Made by a program: the position numbers and the translations under genes. Below, one piece after another: positions 56,375-64,000 of a stretch of 64,000 nt of DNA; within the stretch, counting starts at the first letter, position 1; every line of letters starts with the position of its first letter. A model generated the notes under the pieces. It saw only the letters and a list, made by a program, of their open reading frames with translations, was not told the origin of the DNA and did no database searches. Origin of the DNA: Streptococcus troglodytae (GTDB lineage Bacteria > Bacillota > Bacilli > Lactobacillales > Streptococcaceae); contig NZ_AP014612.1 of the NCBI RefSeq assembly GCF_002355215.1, positions 1,426,001 through 1,490,000 of the forward strand, given 5' to 3'.

Positions 56375-57757
56375 TTACATTTTAGCCAGTGGTAAGGCGA
56401 CATCAACTCTGCCGCTGGCTGTTTTAGCATCATTGGATAAGCTCAAGCTTCCTCCATGCAAACGAATGATGTTATCTGCAATGGTTAAACCAAGACCGCT
56501 ATGCTTGTGATCATGACGGCTGGTATCATCTTGGAAAAATTGCATCTTTGCTTTGTCTAAGGCCTCTCTTGAAAAGCCTTGACCGCTATCTAGACAAGTA
56601 AAGTGAAACAGCTCCTTTTCCAGATGACAGACTAATTGCAGCTGACTGTCTTGGGGACTATGCTCCACTGCATTGGAAATAATATTCATCAGTGCACGCG
56701 CCAACAATCTTTTATCCCAATAAGCAGTGAGCTGAGCATCGGACAAATCAGTGGAAAACTGAACCTTTATGCCTTTTGTTGCAGCAAGGGATTGGCTGTT
56801 TTGGGATAATTCTTCTAAAAAGGCTGCGACTATTATCTTTTCAGGGTGAAAATCTTGTAATTGGTTGTTTTTAGCTAGATAGGACAATTGCTGAAGATAG
56901 GTCTCTACCTGCCCAATATTTTTTAAACTGTAACCAACAAATGCCTCTTGAGTCTCTGATAGCTCCGTTTGCTTGAGCAGTTCCGTATTCCCTTTAATGA
57001 CTGTCAGCGGCGTTTTAATATCATGTGTTAAGGCAGCTATTTGATTTTGCTTCTCTTGCTCCACTTGCCAGCTGTACATCAAGGACTCTCTCAAGGCTGC
57101 TCGCATGGTATCCAAGCTATTTAAAACTTGATTAAATTCCTTAATATCAGATGATTGTACTGTGAAATCCAAATCTTGCTTGGCTATTTTCTGCGTAGCA
57201 GCAATAATCGGGGACAATTGTCGCTGCAGCCTGCGGGCAAAGAGTATTGTCACCAAAGTAAACACAAACAATACCCCAAGCCCTGTCAAAATAAGCAAGA
57301 GCATCGTCACATTAGGAAGATACTTATTCATCCAGGCAACTGAATAATGTGCTTCCAGTCGATAATTGACAATGCAGACCTCCTTCTGACGTTTAAAAAC
57401 CATGAAATAACCGTAGTCTGCAGAGTTGACCGCTTTCCCAGAATAGCTAGCTAAAGCTTGCTTCTGCAGCTTCTTAGACATGTTGCTTTCTTTGATTTTG
57501 CCATCTTTGGTTATTAAAAGATAAGTTGTGTCTTTGGGCAAACGATTGGCTTGAAAAGTATCAGCTTTTTCAATTTTATCTTCTAAGCGTTGTAGTTTTT
57601 GCTCAGTTTGGTTGGCAGGAATGACAAGGTTAGTCTTGAGACTAATGACAAAAGCAAGCCAAACTAGGCATAGTAAAGCAATGAATGCCAAACTAACTGT
57701 CGCAAAATACTGGGTAAAAATCATTTTCAAAGAACGATTTGATTTTTTTAATTCCAT
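56375..57757 (-). CDS. nsrS: Sensor histidine kinase of the nisin-responsive system
   Basis: 460 residues: two transmembrane helices (near residues 17-38 and 155-180) with an extracellular region of about 110 residues between, HAMP-like linker, H-box AALTHDIKTPLTVIKGN near residue 245, then N, D and G boxes (ISNAVEHSP, DSGQGFS, HSGLGLTIADNI). It overlaps the regulator gene by 10 bases. The gene set mutFEG-nsrX-nsrR-nsrS is the S. mutans nisin-response locus as I recall it (also called spaKR). Confidence 0.88.
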   Translation of the reverse strand: MELKKSNRSLKMIFTQYFATVSLAFIALLCLVWLAFVISLKTNLVIPANQTEQKLQRLEDKIEKADTFQANRLPKDTTYLLITKDGKIKESNMSKKLQKQALASYSGKAVNSADYGYFMVFKRQKEVCIVNYRLEAHYSVAWMNKYLPNVTMLLLILTGLGVLFVFTLVTILFARRLQRQLSPIIAATQKIAKQDLDFTVQSSDIKEFNQVLNSLDTMRAALRESLMYSWQVEQEKQNQIAALTHDIKTPLTVIKGNTELLKQTELSETQEAFVGYSLKNIGQVETYLQQLSYLAKNNQLQDFHPEKIIVAAFLEELSQNSQSLAATKGIKVQFSTDLSDAQLTAYWDKRLLARALMNIISNAVEHSPQDSQLQLVCHLEKELFHFTCLDSGQGFSREALDKAKMQFFQDDTSRHDHKHSGLGLTIADNIIRLHGGSLSLSNDAKTASGRVDVALPLAKM

Positions 57758-58407
57758 TTATAGCCTATCCCCCAGACCGTTTCAATGGGCTCAAGCCCAA
57801 TAGTTCTAAACTTAGCCCGAATATTTTTGATATGCTCTGCTATAGCCGCAGGTGTTCCCCGTTCTTCATAAGCATACAAATAATCATAAAGCTGATCTTT
57901 AGAAAAAACCTGACCGCGATGTTTAGCCAAGTGCTCGCAGATCTCATATTCTGATTTAGTCAAATCCAAGACTTGGTCACTAACCCTCACCTGCTTGCTG
58001 GATAAATCAAAATAAACATCTCCTAAAAGCAAAGCTGCATGGTGCTCGCGCCTTTCTCGACGCAAATGCGCGTCAACACGCGCCAATAACTCTTGCACAC
58101 CAAAAGGCTTACAAATATAATCATCTGCTCCATAACTAAGCCCCGTGACAACATCTTCTTCCTGTGACTTTGCTGTCAAAAAAATAATGGGGCAGTCCAC
58201 CAAAGGACGAATCTTCCGGCAAAAGCTAAGCCCATCGACATCCGGCATCATGATATCCAGTAAAATCAAATCATAGCGTGCCAGCTTCGAACGATCAACC
58301 TGTTTAGCACTCGTAAAAGTATCTACCAGATAATTCTGCAGCTGTAAGGTATTTTTTACCAAAGTCACAATATCTTCTTCATCATCAATTACTAAAATAC
58401 GTGTCAT
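57748..58407 (-). CDS. nsrR: OmpR-family response regulator of the nisin-responsive system
   Basis: 219 residues: receiver with acidic pocket ILVIDDEED, phospho-Asp in LILLDIMMPDVDG near residue 53, Lys in IFLTAKSQEE, then a winged-helix domain (LTKSEYEICEHLAKHRGQVFSKDQLYDYLY). It precedes and overlaps the kinase gene. It probably activates the resistance genes just upstream (nsrX, mutFEG). Confidence 0.9.
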   Translation of the reverse strand: MTRILVIDDEEDIVTLVKNTLQLQNYLVDTFTSAKQVDRSKLARYDLILLDIMMPDVDGLSFCRKIRPLVDCPIIFLTAKSQEEDVVTGLSYGADDYICKPFGVQELLARVDAHLRRERREHHAALLLGDVYFDLSSKQVRVSDQVLDLTKSEYEICEHLAKHRGQVFSKDQLYDYLYAYEERGTPAAIAEHIKNIRAKFRTIGLEPIETVWGIGYKWN

Positions 58408-58448
58408 ACCATACTTCCTTCCATATTATGCGTACCATTTCTATCATA

Positions 58449-59287
58449 TCACCCATAGAGTAATACTGACAAGCTGTAAAGCAAGTAAATATGCAGCGGA
58501 TAGAAAATATAAAAGAGATGTTTACTGCCTTTACCTCGTTGGCCATTGTACATAAGCATGAGCGGCGCTGCAAAAATTTCCATCCACTCCAAATTAAGAA
58601 ATAAAAATGCGTGAAGCGTCAGCGGAGCACCTCCAAGAAAACCACGACCTAAATTAACTATTAGAGACACAATGACAAAGGCAAGAACTTCCCTTTTGAG
58701 TGTTTTTCGGCAGAGATACATGGCAATGCCTACAATCAAAGTCACCGTTCCACCGTCCATAATGGAAAGATGCAGTGGCAGGACAGTGAAATTGAGCAAG
58801 TTAACAAAGAACATCCCCAGTTGATTACCAGAATCCATAAAGATGCGGTAGAAAGGCATGAAAAGAAAAGGCAGAAGAATCGGAAAAAGAAGAGTCGGAA
58901 TGCCTCGAAGGTACTTCTTCTCCTCAATCCATGCAATCCCTTGTAAAGCAACCAACAAAATTGCAAATGAGGACAGCATCATGTTTCTTGGAAAAAAGCC
59001 ATCCCCACGCACCAAAGGATGAAGCCCATTATGAAAGCCAAACTGAATAAGTCCCATGGCAACAGCTAAGCCATAAATTTTTAGGAAATATTTTTTGCGG
59101 TCATGCGTATGGATAAACCCTTCAATAATAGCAAACAAGAATAAAGGAGCCGATAATCTCCCCAGCTGAGTGAACCACAGCGGAATTTTTCCTGTGTAGA
59201 CAAAAAAATAATGAATATGGTCTAGCAACATTAGCACCAAGGCAATGTATTTGAGATGGAAGCCCGTCAGCTTTTAAATTTTTCCAT
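58449..59287 (-). CDS. nsrX: TraX-family membrane protein NsrX, frameshifted near the start
   Basis: A polytopic membrane protein of the TraX family with about eight hydrophobic segments; TraX-type FHLKYIALVLMLLDHIHYF and APLFLFAIIEGFIHTHDRKKYFLK are clear. The proper start is ATG at 59287 (RBS AGAGGAG), giving MEKFKKLTGFHLKYIAL, but one base is missing in the T run at 59272-59275. Corrected length is 279 residues. In S. mutans this locus product was reported to bind nisin and give resistance (recalled, not checked). It lies between mutG and nsrR. Confidence 0.82.
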
Positions 59288-59325
59288 AAATAGAACTCCT
59301 CTTATCAGCAAATAAATAGACGACC

Positions 59326-60072
59326 CTATTCCCCACTGCTACGCCCCTGCCATCTGTCGAACCAAAGAAGACTGATAAATAAACCAAGTAAGGTTGCCGG
59401 ACAAGCAACTTCCAGCCAAAAGAGAAGTTGCTGGGTAAAAATAGGATTTTGATCTGGGTACTGCAGCATTTCAAACAAGGTTCCCATCAACCGTGCTGGC
59501 CAAGCAGCAGGCACAAATTGCCAGATACTATCACCTAATCCTGTTAACAGCAAGGCCGAAACCAGAACTTCAAAAATGCCTAGGCCAATCGTTGCCCCGT
59601 TACCAAATAAAAAAGCAATAACCAGATGCAGTAAATATAAAATAACTGTTGATGCTATCAAAAGTAATCCCGCATAACCGTAAAAGGCAAGATAAGGGAC
59701 ATCTGCTTTTGAACGATACAATAGACCAAAGACAGACAAAGCTAGACAAACAGCGATAATTTCCATCAGCATAAGACTGACAAGCTTTATAAAATAAAGA
59801 ACTTTTCGTTGACTATTTGCTAGGACAGTTTGAAAATGACCAGCTTCCGCCTCTAATTCAACAGCTTTGCTGCAAATAATAGCAATGACTAACGGAAAAG
59901 CAATCCCCAGCACTTGTAAATAACCACTCGTAATACTCCCCCAAGAATAAGCAGGTGTCACCAGACCAAAGACAGCCGTTAAAACAGCGATGCTAACTGG
60001 TAAAATAATATGTATCCAAGGTAAAAAGGTACGGTTATATTTTAAAAACTCTGCACAAATCAATTTAACCAT
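59326..60072 (-). CDS. mutG: Lantibiotic-immunity ABC permease MutG
   Basis: 248 residues with six hydrophobic helices, of the lantibiotic immunity ABC-2 permease type (EpiG/MutG). It has an ICAEFLKYNRTFLPWIHIILPV opening and VELEAEAGHFQTVLANSQRK loop. It overlaps mutE by one base and is the last gene of mutFEG before nsrX. With MutF and MutE it would pump bacteriocins out of the membrane. Confidence 0.85.
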   Translation of the reverse strand: MVKLICAEFLKYNRTFLPWIHIILPVSIAVLTAVFGLVTPAYSWGSITSGYLQVLGIAFPLVIAIICSKAVELEAEAGHFQTVLANSQRKVLYFIKLVSLMLMEIIAVCLALSVFGLLYRSKADVPYLAFYGYAGLLLIASTVILYLLHLVIAFLFGNGATIGLGIFEVLVSALLLTGLGDSIWQFVPAAWPARLMGTLFEMLQYPDQNPIFTQQLLFWLEVACPATLLGLFISLLWFDRWQGRSSGE

Positions 60073-60821
60073 TACTTGACCTCCTGTTTTTCAAACCAAA
60101 GAGCCGTTAGCCAGGTCAGTCCTGCAAAGAGGGTAAGCGCCAAAGTTAAACTGAGCATAATAGACCAGTTGCTGGTTGCTAATAGCGGTGCTGCGGCTTC
60201 TGATCCAGCTTTCAAACCATTGGGATATATTTTCATAAGGGGTATCATCAATCGTATACCCCAAGCATAAGGACACAGCAACCAATAAGCAGTCGTTGAA
60301 AAAGCAATTCCCAAAATAACATTAGCTGTGAAATTGACTAACACGGTGATAACTAAGCCCAATTTCTTTGCTAGCCATAAACAAAATGGAAGCTGCCAAA
60401 GTACACTGAGCAATAAGACCATAGAAGCAAGAAGCATTTGACTAATAAGGTAAGTTTCTCCATAATGAGGAAAAATAAAATATTTCAACAAGACTAAAAT
60501 AAAACAATGCAAGAAGCTGCTCAGAGTCAAATAATAAGCCAAAGTCAGCACTTTATTTATCCAAAATTTTCTTAAAGAAATGGGCAAAGGAAAGACTGCT
60601 CGATAATGCAGCTTTTTTTCTTCGTAAGTATTTATTAAAGCAGCAAATAAGGCCAGCAGCCCTGGAAAAATCATGACATACCACCAATTATAAGCATTCG
60701 TAATCAAATACTGAGGTACCATAAAACCATGTATTACTACCAATAGTGGACCAAGAAATAATAATTTCTTTGCCATCGTACGCTTCAGTTTTAATCTTTC
60801 TGCCTGAAACATGCCCAGCAT
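60072..60821 (-). CDS. mutE: Lantibiotic-immunity ABC permease MutE
   Basis: 249 residues with six helices; opening MFQAERLKLKRTMAKKLLFLGPLLVV is typical of EpiE/MutE immunity permeases, as is the NTYEEKKLHYRAVFPLPISLRKFWINK loop. It starts just after mutF stops and overlaps mutG by one base. It forms the transporter with MutF and MutG. Confidence 0.85.
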   Translation of the reverse strand: MLGMFQAERLKLKRTMAKKLLFLGPLLVVIHGFMVPQYLITNAYNWWYVMIFPGLLALFAALINTYEEKKLHYRAVFPLPISLRKFWINKVLTLAYYLTLSSFLHCFILVLLKYFIFPHYGETYLISQMLLASMVLLLSVLWQLPFCLWLAKKLGLVITVLVNFTANVILGIAFSTTAYWLLCPYAWGIRLMIPLMKIYPNGLKAGSEAAAPLLATSNWSIMLSLTLALTLFAGLTWLTALWFEKQEVK

Positions 60822-60822
60822 A

Positions 60823-61527
60823 TCACTTACCTCCTCGATATTTCATCACAACCTCTGTAAAGAGTTTTTCCAAGTCTTCATCTTGGTGAATCTTCTCCTG
60901 ATAACCCAGTACGCCATTAGAAATGATACCAATATGATCCGCTGTCATCTGAATCTCAGATAAGATATGACTGGAAATAATGACTGTAATTCCTTGTGTA
61001 GGGAAGGATAGAATGAGTTCACGCAGCTCCTGAATACCAATAGGATCAAGGCCGTTGGTCGGCTCGTCTAAAATCAGGAGCTTGGGACGGTTAAGCAGAG
61101 AAATCGCAATTCCCAAACGCTGCTTCATGCCCATAGAAAACTGTCCTGCTCTTTTTTTACCCGTATTGGTTAGATCCACTATTTTTAAAACCTCATCAAT
61201 GCGACTGTCAGGTAAACCCAGCATCAAGGTTCTTACCTTTAAATTTTCACGCGCAGTCAGGTTTTCATAAAGCGGCGGTGATTCAATCAGAGCCCCGATA
61301 TTTTCTAAATCCTCGCGACTCCAATCGTGTCCATCTATAAGAATGTGACCAGATGTCTTTCTCAGCATTCCTGTAACCATTTTAAGTGTTGTTGACTTGC
61401 CGGAACCATTAGGGCCCAGCAAACCATAAATTGAATGACGTTCAACTTTCAAATTTAATTGGTTAACCGCTGTTTGCTTCCCAAACTGTTTGGTTAAATT
61501 TTTCGTCTCTAGCATATAATCCATCAT
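60823..61527 (-). CDS. mutF: Lantibiotic-immunity ABC ATPase MutF
   Basis: 234 residues. Walker A LLGPNGSGKSTTLK near residue 36, signature FSMGMKQRLGIA, Walker B LLILDEPTNGLDP. In place of the usual Q-loop it reads NIGALIESPPLYE, the Glu-containing E-loop characteristic of lantibiotic-immunity ATPases, which supports the assignment. The ATG at 61527 follows AAGGAGG. First gene of mutFEG-nsrX-nsrRS, divergent from the nitrate/taurine-type importer. Confidence 0.92.
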   Translation of the reverse strand: MMDYMLETKNLTKQFGKQTAVNQLNLKVERHSIYGLLGPNGSGKSTTLKMVTGMLRKTSGHILIDGHDWSREDLENIGALIESPPLYENLTARENLKVRTLMLGLPDSRIDEVLKIVDLTNTGKKRAGQFSMGMKQRLGIAISLLNRPKLLILDEPTNGLDPIGIQELRELILSFPTQGITVIISSHILSEIQMTADHIGIISNGVLGYQEKIHQDEDLEKLFTEVVMKYRGGK

Positions 61528-61669
61528 GCCATCCTCCTTCTCTGCTTTCTAGTTATAAAAAACAAATTTAAAGATTTTATAAGGAAAGTTATTTTTATTT
61601 TAAACCCTATAAAAATTTCTTATGCCCCAGTCTAATTTTTATTAATTATGCAAATAATTTGACTGGTAG

Positions 61670-61675
61670 TATAAT
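61670..61675 (+). promoter_or_regulatory. Possible -10 of the nitrate/taurine-type importer operon
   Basis: TATAAT, 30 bases before the permease start; no good -35 at 17 bases. The 178-base gap also has to carry the mutF promoter on the other strand. Confidence 0.4.
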
Positions 61676-61705
61676 GAGGAAAATAAAGAAAGGAGATGAT
61701 TTTTT

Positions 61706-62662
61706 TTGAAGACTGCAAAAGACTATTATCGTTTATTTTTCACTAGTTCTGCTATTTTACTGACGATTTTAGCACAGCTTCTCATTCCTAAATCTGCTGT
61801 CAGTTTTACTAAAATCCAGCCTTGGTATTTATATTTTCTTTGGATTTCTTTTGCCCTTTCGCTCATAGCGGCCCTTTTCAGTATTGTAAGCCATAAAAAA
61901 GGAAACTTTTATCACAAAAGCTATTTTATTGGCACCAGCTATTTGGCATTGGCTATCTATAATCTTGTCACTGAAAAGTTGGGCTTACTACCTGAGATTT
62001 TCTTTCCCAGTCCCAATAAAATTCTAGCGGTCTTTGTCAAAAGTGGTCCTTTTATTCTAAAATGTGATCTCTTTTCACTGCGGTTACTTGCTATTTCGTG
62101 GGCTGTCGGAATTGCTTTAGGTTTATTAACAGGTGTTTTAGTTGGTTGGTTTACCTCCTTTAATTACTGGTTAGATCCAATTGTCAAAATTCTAGGACCG
62201 ATTCCATCCACAGCCTTTGTTCCTCTAGCTTTAACGGCTTTTCCTACAAGCTTTGCAGCCAGTATTTTTCTGATTAGTCTTTCTGTCTGGTTTCCTGTAA
62301 CAATTTTAACCAACTCCGGTATTCAGAATGTCAAAAAGACTTATTTTGAAGTTGCTGATACTCTTGGAGCTACAACTTTTCAAAAGATTGCTCACGTTGC
62401 TTTTCCAGCCAGTCTGCCCAATGTTTTTGTCGGTATTTTCAATGGTGCCTGTACCAGTTTTATAACCCTGATGACAGCAGAAATGCTGGGCGTTAAATAC
62501 GGTATTGGCTGGTATATCAACTGGCAGAGAGAAGTCTTAGGCTATGCTAATGTCTATGCTGGACTAATTACTATCGCTGTTACTTTTAGCTTGATTATTA
62601 CACTTCTTTTCAAGGTTCGTGACAGATTACTCTCATGGCAGAAAGGATTTATTAAATGGTAG
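61706..62662 (+). CDS. ABC permease, nitrate/taurine/sulfonate type
   Basis: 318 residues with about six helices and the EAA loop (FEVADTLGATTFQKIAHVAFPASLPNVFVG) of BPD-type permeases. The start used is TTG at 61706; an ATG at 61693 right behind GGAG would fit if one T in the run is extra, so the start is uncertain. It overlaps the ATPase gene by seven bases and forms a three-gene importer with the genes that follow. Substrate unknown. Confidence 0.85.
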   Translation: MKTAKDYYRLFFTSSAILLTILAQLLIPKSAVSFTKIQPWYLYFLWISFALSLIAALFSIVSHKKGNFYHKSYFIGTSYLALAIYNLVTEKLGLLPEIFFPSPNKILAVFVKSGPFILKCDLFSLRLLAISWAVGIALGLLTGVLVGWFTSFNYWLDPIVKILGPIPSTAFVPLALTAFPTSFAASIFLISLSVWFPVTILTNSGIQNVKKTYFEVADTLGATTFQKIAHVAFPASLPNVFVGIFNGACTSFITLMTAEMLGVKYGIGWYINWQREVLGYANVYAGLITIAVTFSLIITLLFKVRDRLLSWQKGFIKW

Positions 62663-63405
62663 GATCTCTCAGGATTAATCACGTTCAAAAGATCTTTAAA
62701 GCAACTAATGATGCGCATACAGAAATTGAGGCGCTGCATCAGATTAATACGGATATTGATGCTGGTGAATTTATTTCGCTTGTCGGCCCTTCAGGAAGCG
62801 GCAAAACAACTCTTCTGCGTATCATTGCAGGTCTGGAGAAAGCCAGTCAAGGTGAGGTTTGGCTGGATAATCAGATAATTACCCAACCCTCGCGAAAGCT
62901 TGGCTTTGTCTTTCAAGAAGCAACCCTTTATCCTTGGCTAACTGTTTATGATAACATCGCCCTAGGTCTAAAGTTGAATAAAGAAAAAGAACGTCTGACA
63001 GAAGTTAAAGATTATATCAATTTAGTTGGACTAAGTGGTTTTGAAAAAGCCTATCCTCATCATCTATCTGGTGGTATGCAGCAACGGGTCAATATTGCTA
63101 GAGCATTGATTAATAATCCTGATGTCTTACTTCTTGATGAGCCATTTGGCGCTTTGGATGCCTTTACCAGAAGCAAGATGCAGGCTGATCTTATTGATAT
63201 TTGGCAAAAACGCAAAATTACTATGATTATGGTAACTCATGATGTCGAAGAAGCTGTTTTTCTCTCTGAGCGCGTGTTTGCCATGACACCAAGACCAGCT
63301 GTCATTAAGGAAAAGATTGCAGTTGACTTGAAAAGACCAAGAGAAAGAGATTCTCAGAACTTTATTGCTATTAAAGAAAAGATCTTACACATATTGAATT
63401 TCTAA
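62656..63405 (+). CDS. ABC ATPase, nitrate/taurine/sulfonate type
   Basis: 249 residues. Walker A VGPSGSGKTTLL, Q-loop GFVFQEATLYPW, signature HLSGGMQQRVNIARAL, Walker B VLLLDEPFGALDAFTR, switch His in MVTHDVEEA. This is the SsuB/TauB/NrtD subgroup. It overlaps the permease gene and precedes the binding lipoprotein by 19 bases. Confidence 0.92.
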   Translation: MVGSLRINHVQKIFKATNDAHTEIEALHQINTDIDAGEFISLVGPSGSGKTTLLRIIAGLEKASQGEVWLDNQIITQPSRKLGFVFQEATLYPWLTVYDNIALGLKLNKEKERLTEVKDYINLVGLSGFEKAYPHHLSGGMQQRVNIARALINNPDVLLLDEPFGALDAFTRSKMQADLIDIWQKRKITMIMVTHDVEEAVFLSERVFAMTPRPAVIKEKIAVDLKRPRERDSQNFIAIKEKILHILNF

Positions 63406-63424
63406 AGAAAAGAGGAAAACGCTA

Positions 63425-64000
63425 ATGATAAAATCATCAACCCCAAAATGTCTCAGACTTGGACTTGTTTTATTCATCATATCAGTGAGCTTGGCAGCCT
63501 GTTCAAAGTCCTCTACTTCGACATCTGAAAATTATAATGCTTCTGAAAAAGATTCTTACGTCCTAAAAATTTCTGAAAACTCTGATCTTTGCGGTGCTCC
63601 CCAACAGATAGCTATTGAAAAAGGCTTTTTTGATGATTTAGGATTGAAATACAAGGTTATTAAAATCGGACAAGATACTTCTAATCTTGATGCTTTAAAT
63701 GCCGGTAAGATTGATGCCTCTAACTCTTTGATGGCAAGTATTATCCAGCCTCTAACTAATGGTGCTAAACTTAAAATCACAACCGGCCTGCATACCGGCT
63801 GTCTGCAGGTATTAACAAAGGACGGCAAAATCAAGTCTGCTGCTGATCTAAAAGGTAAAAAAATCGGGGTGACTGCTGTTGCGGGTAGTCCTGCTATCTT
63901 TGCTAAACGTGTTCTGGCAAAATCTGGTTTAAAAGTCTCTGATGAGAAAGGCGATGTCAGTTTTGTTACTTACCAAAGCGATCAGTTAGGGCAGGTTCTG
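63425..64000 (+). CDS. ABC substrate-binding lipoprotein (SsuA/THI5-like), 5' part
   Basis: Runs off the window in an open frame. The signal peptide LRLGLVLFIISVSLAAC is a clear lipobox. The mature part (LKISENSDLCGAPQQIAIEKGFFDDLGL, DASNSLMASIIQPLTNGAKLKIT, LKGKKIGVTAVAGSPAIFAKRVL) follows the NMT1/SsuA-like fold. At least 192 residues are visible. It completes the importer with the two genes before it. The ligand is unknown; no riboswitch or known operator was seen. Confidence 0.88.
   Translation, partial: MIKSSTPKCLRLGLVLFIISVSLAACSKSSTSTSENYNASEKDSYVLKISENSDLCGAPQQIAIEKGFFDDLGLKYKVIKIGQDTSNLDALNAGKIDASNSLMASIIQPLTNGAKLKITTGLHTGCLQVLTKDGKIKSAADLKGKKIGVTAVAGSPAIFAKRVLAKSGLKVSDEKGDVSFVTYQSDQLGQVL

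Overview
The window looks like Streptococcus mutans chromosome. It carries mutans hallmarks: NADP-dependent gapN beside ptsHI, the 979-residue autolysin AtlA with Bsp-like repeats, the truncated TCA branch citB-citZ-icd, argCJBD, and a mutFEG/nsrX/nsrRS bacteriocin-resistance module. The sequence is low in G+C. No database was searched, so the species call rests on recognised proteins and gene order.

Layout. 1-5 kb: the 3' end of a MurM/MurN (FemABX) gene, converging on tpiA, then tuf and ftsW. 5-9 kb: ppc, then a DUF4430 lipoprotein with an ECF S-component. 9-14 kb (+): GH25 lysozyme, TPP riboswitch with thiT, an amidase, a DUF368 membrane protein, a YbaK-type deacylase, YccF and a histidine phosphatase. 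14-23 kb (-): infC-rpmI-rplT with a leader attenuator, cmk, a LysM protein, ebsA, pepT, a lipoprotein, atlA and a YkgJ-type cysteine-cluster protein, with a ferredoxin on +. 23.3-31.6 kb: an accessory island with a dead antitoxin/toxin remnant, a SUKH immunity protein, an LHH nuclease toxin, a large HerA/VirB4-like ATPase, a dynamin-like GTPase, a small acidic protein and a dead macrodomain gene. 31.6-39 kb: a MerR/aldo-keto reductase/CMD operon, then gapN, ptsI, ptsH and a CmpB-family membrane gene, with a roughly 280-bp degenerate repeat in inverted orientation on either side. 39-48 kb: icd-citZ-citB (-) diverging from nrdH-nrdE-(SnoaL-like)-nrdF (+). 48-53 kb: argCJBD (-). 53-56 kb: a small-protein/HTH/DUF3169/CPBP operon split by an inactivated IS3-family element. 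56-61.5 kb: nsrS, nsrR, nsrX, mutG, mutE, mutF. 61.7-64 kb: a nitrate/taurine-type ABC importer running off the window.

Functional links. citB-citZ-icd supply 2-oxoglutarate for glutamate, ppc supplies oxaloacetate, and argCJBD uses glutamate. A consensus GlnR box precedes citB and an ARG-like box sits inside the argC promoter. Two NrdR-like boxes precede nrdH. gapN and ptsHI tie NADPH supply to sugar uptake.

Quality warning. At least a dozen genes, including the essential ftsW, infC and cmk, carry single-base indels, nearly all in homopolymer runs. Restoring one base rebuilds a full-length family member each time. This looks like sequencing or assembly error rather than biology, and those genes are annotated here over their full corrected span.

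The most interesting unexplained unit is the HerA-ATPase/dynamin-GTPase cassette with a nuclease toxin and its immunity gene coupled to its 3' end.
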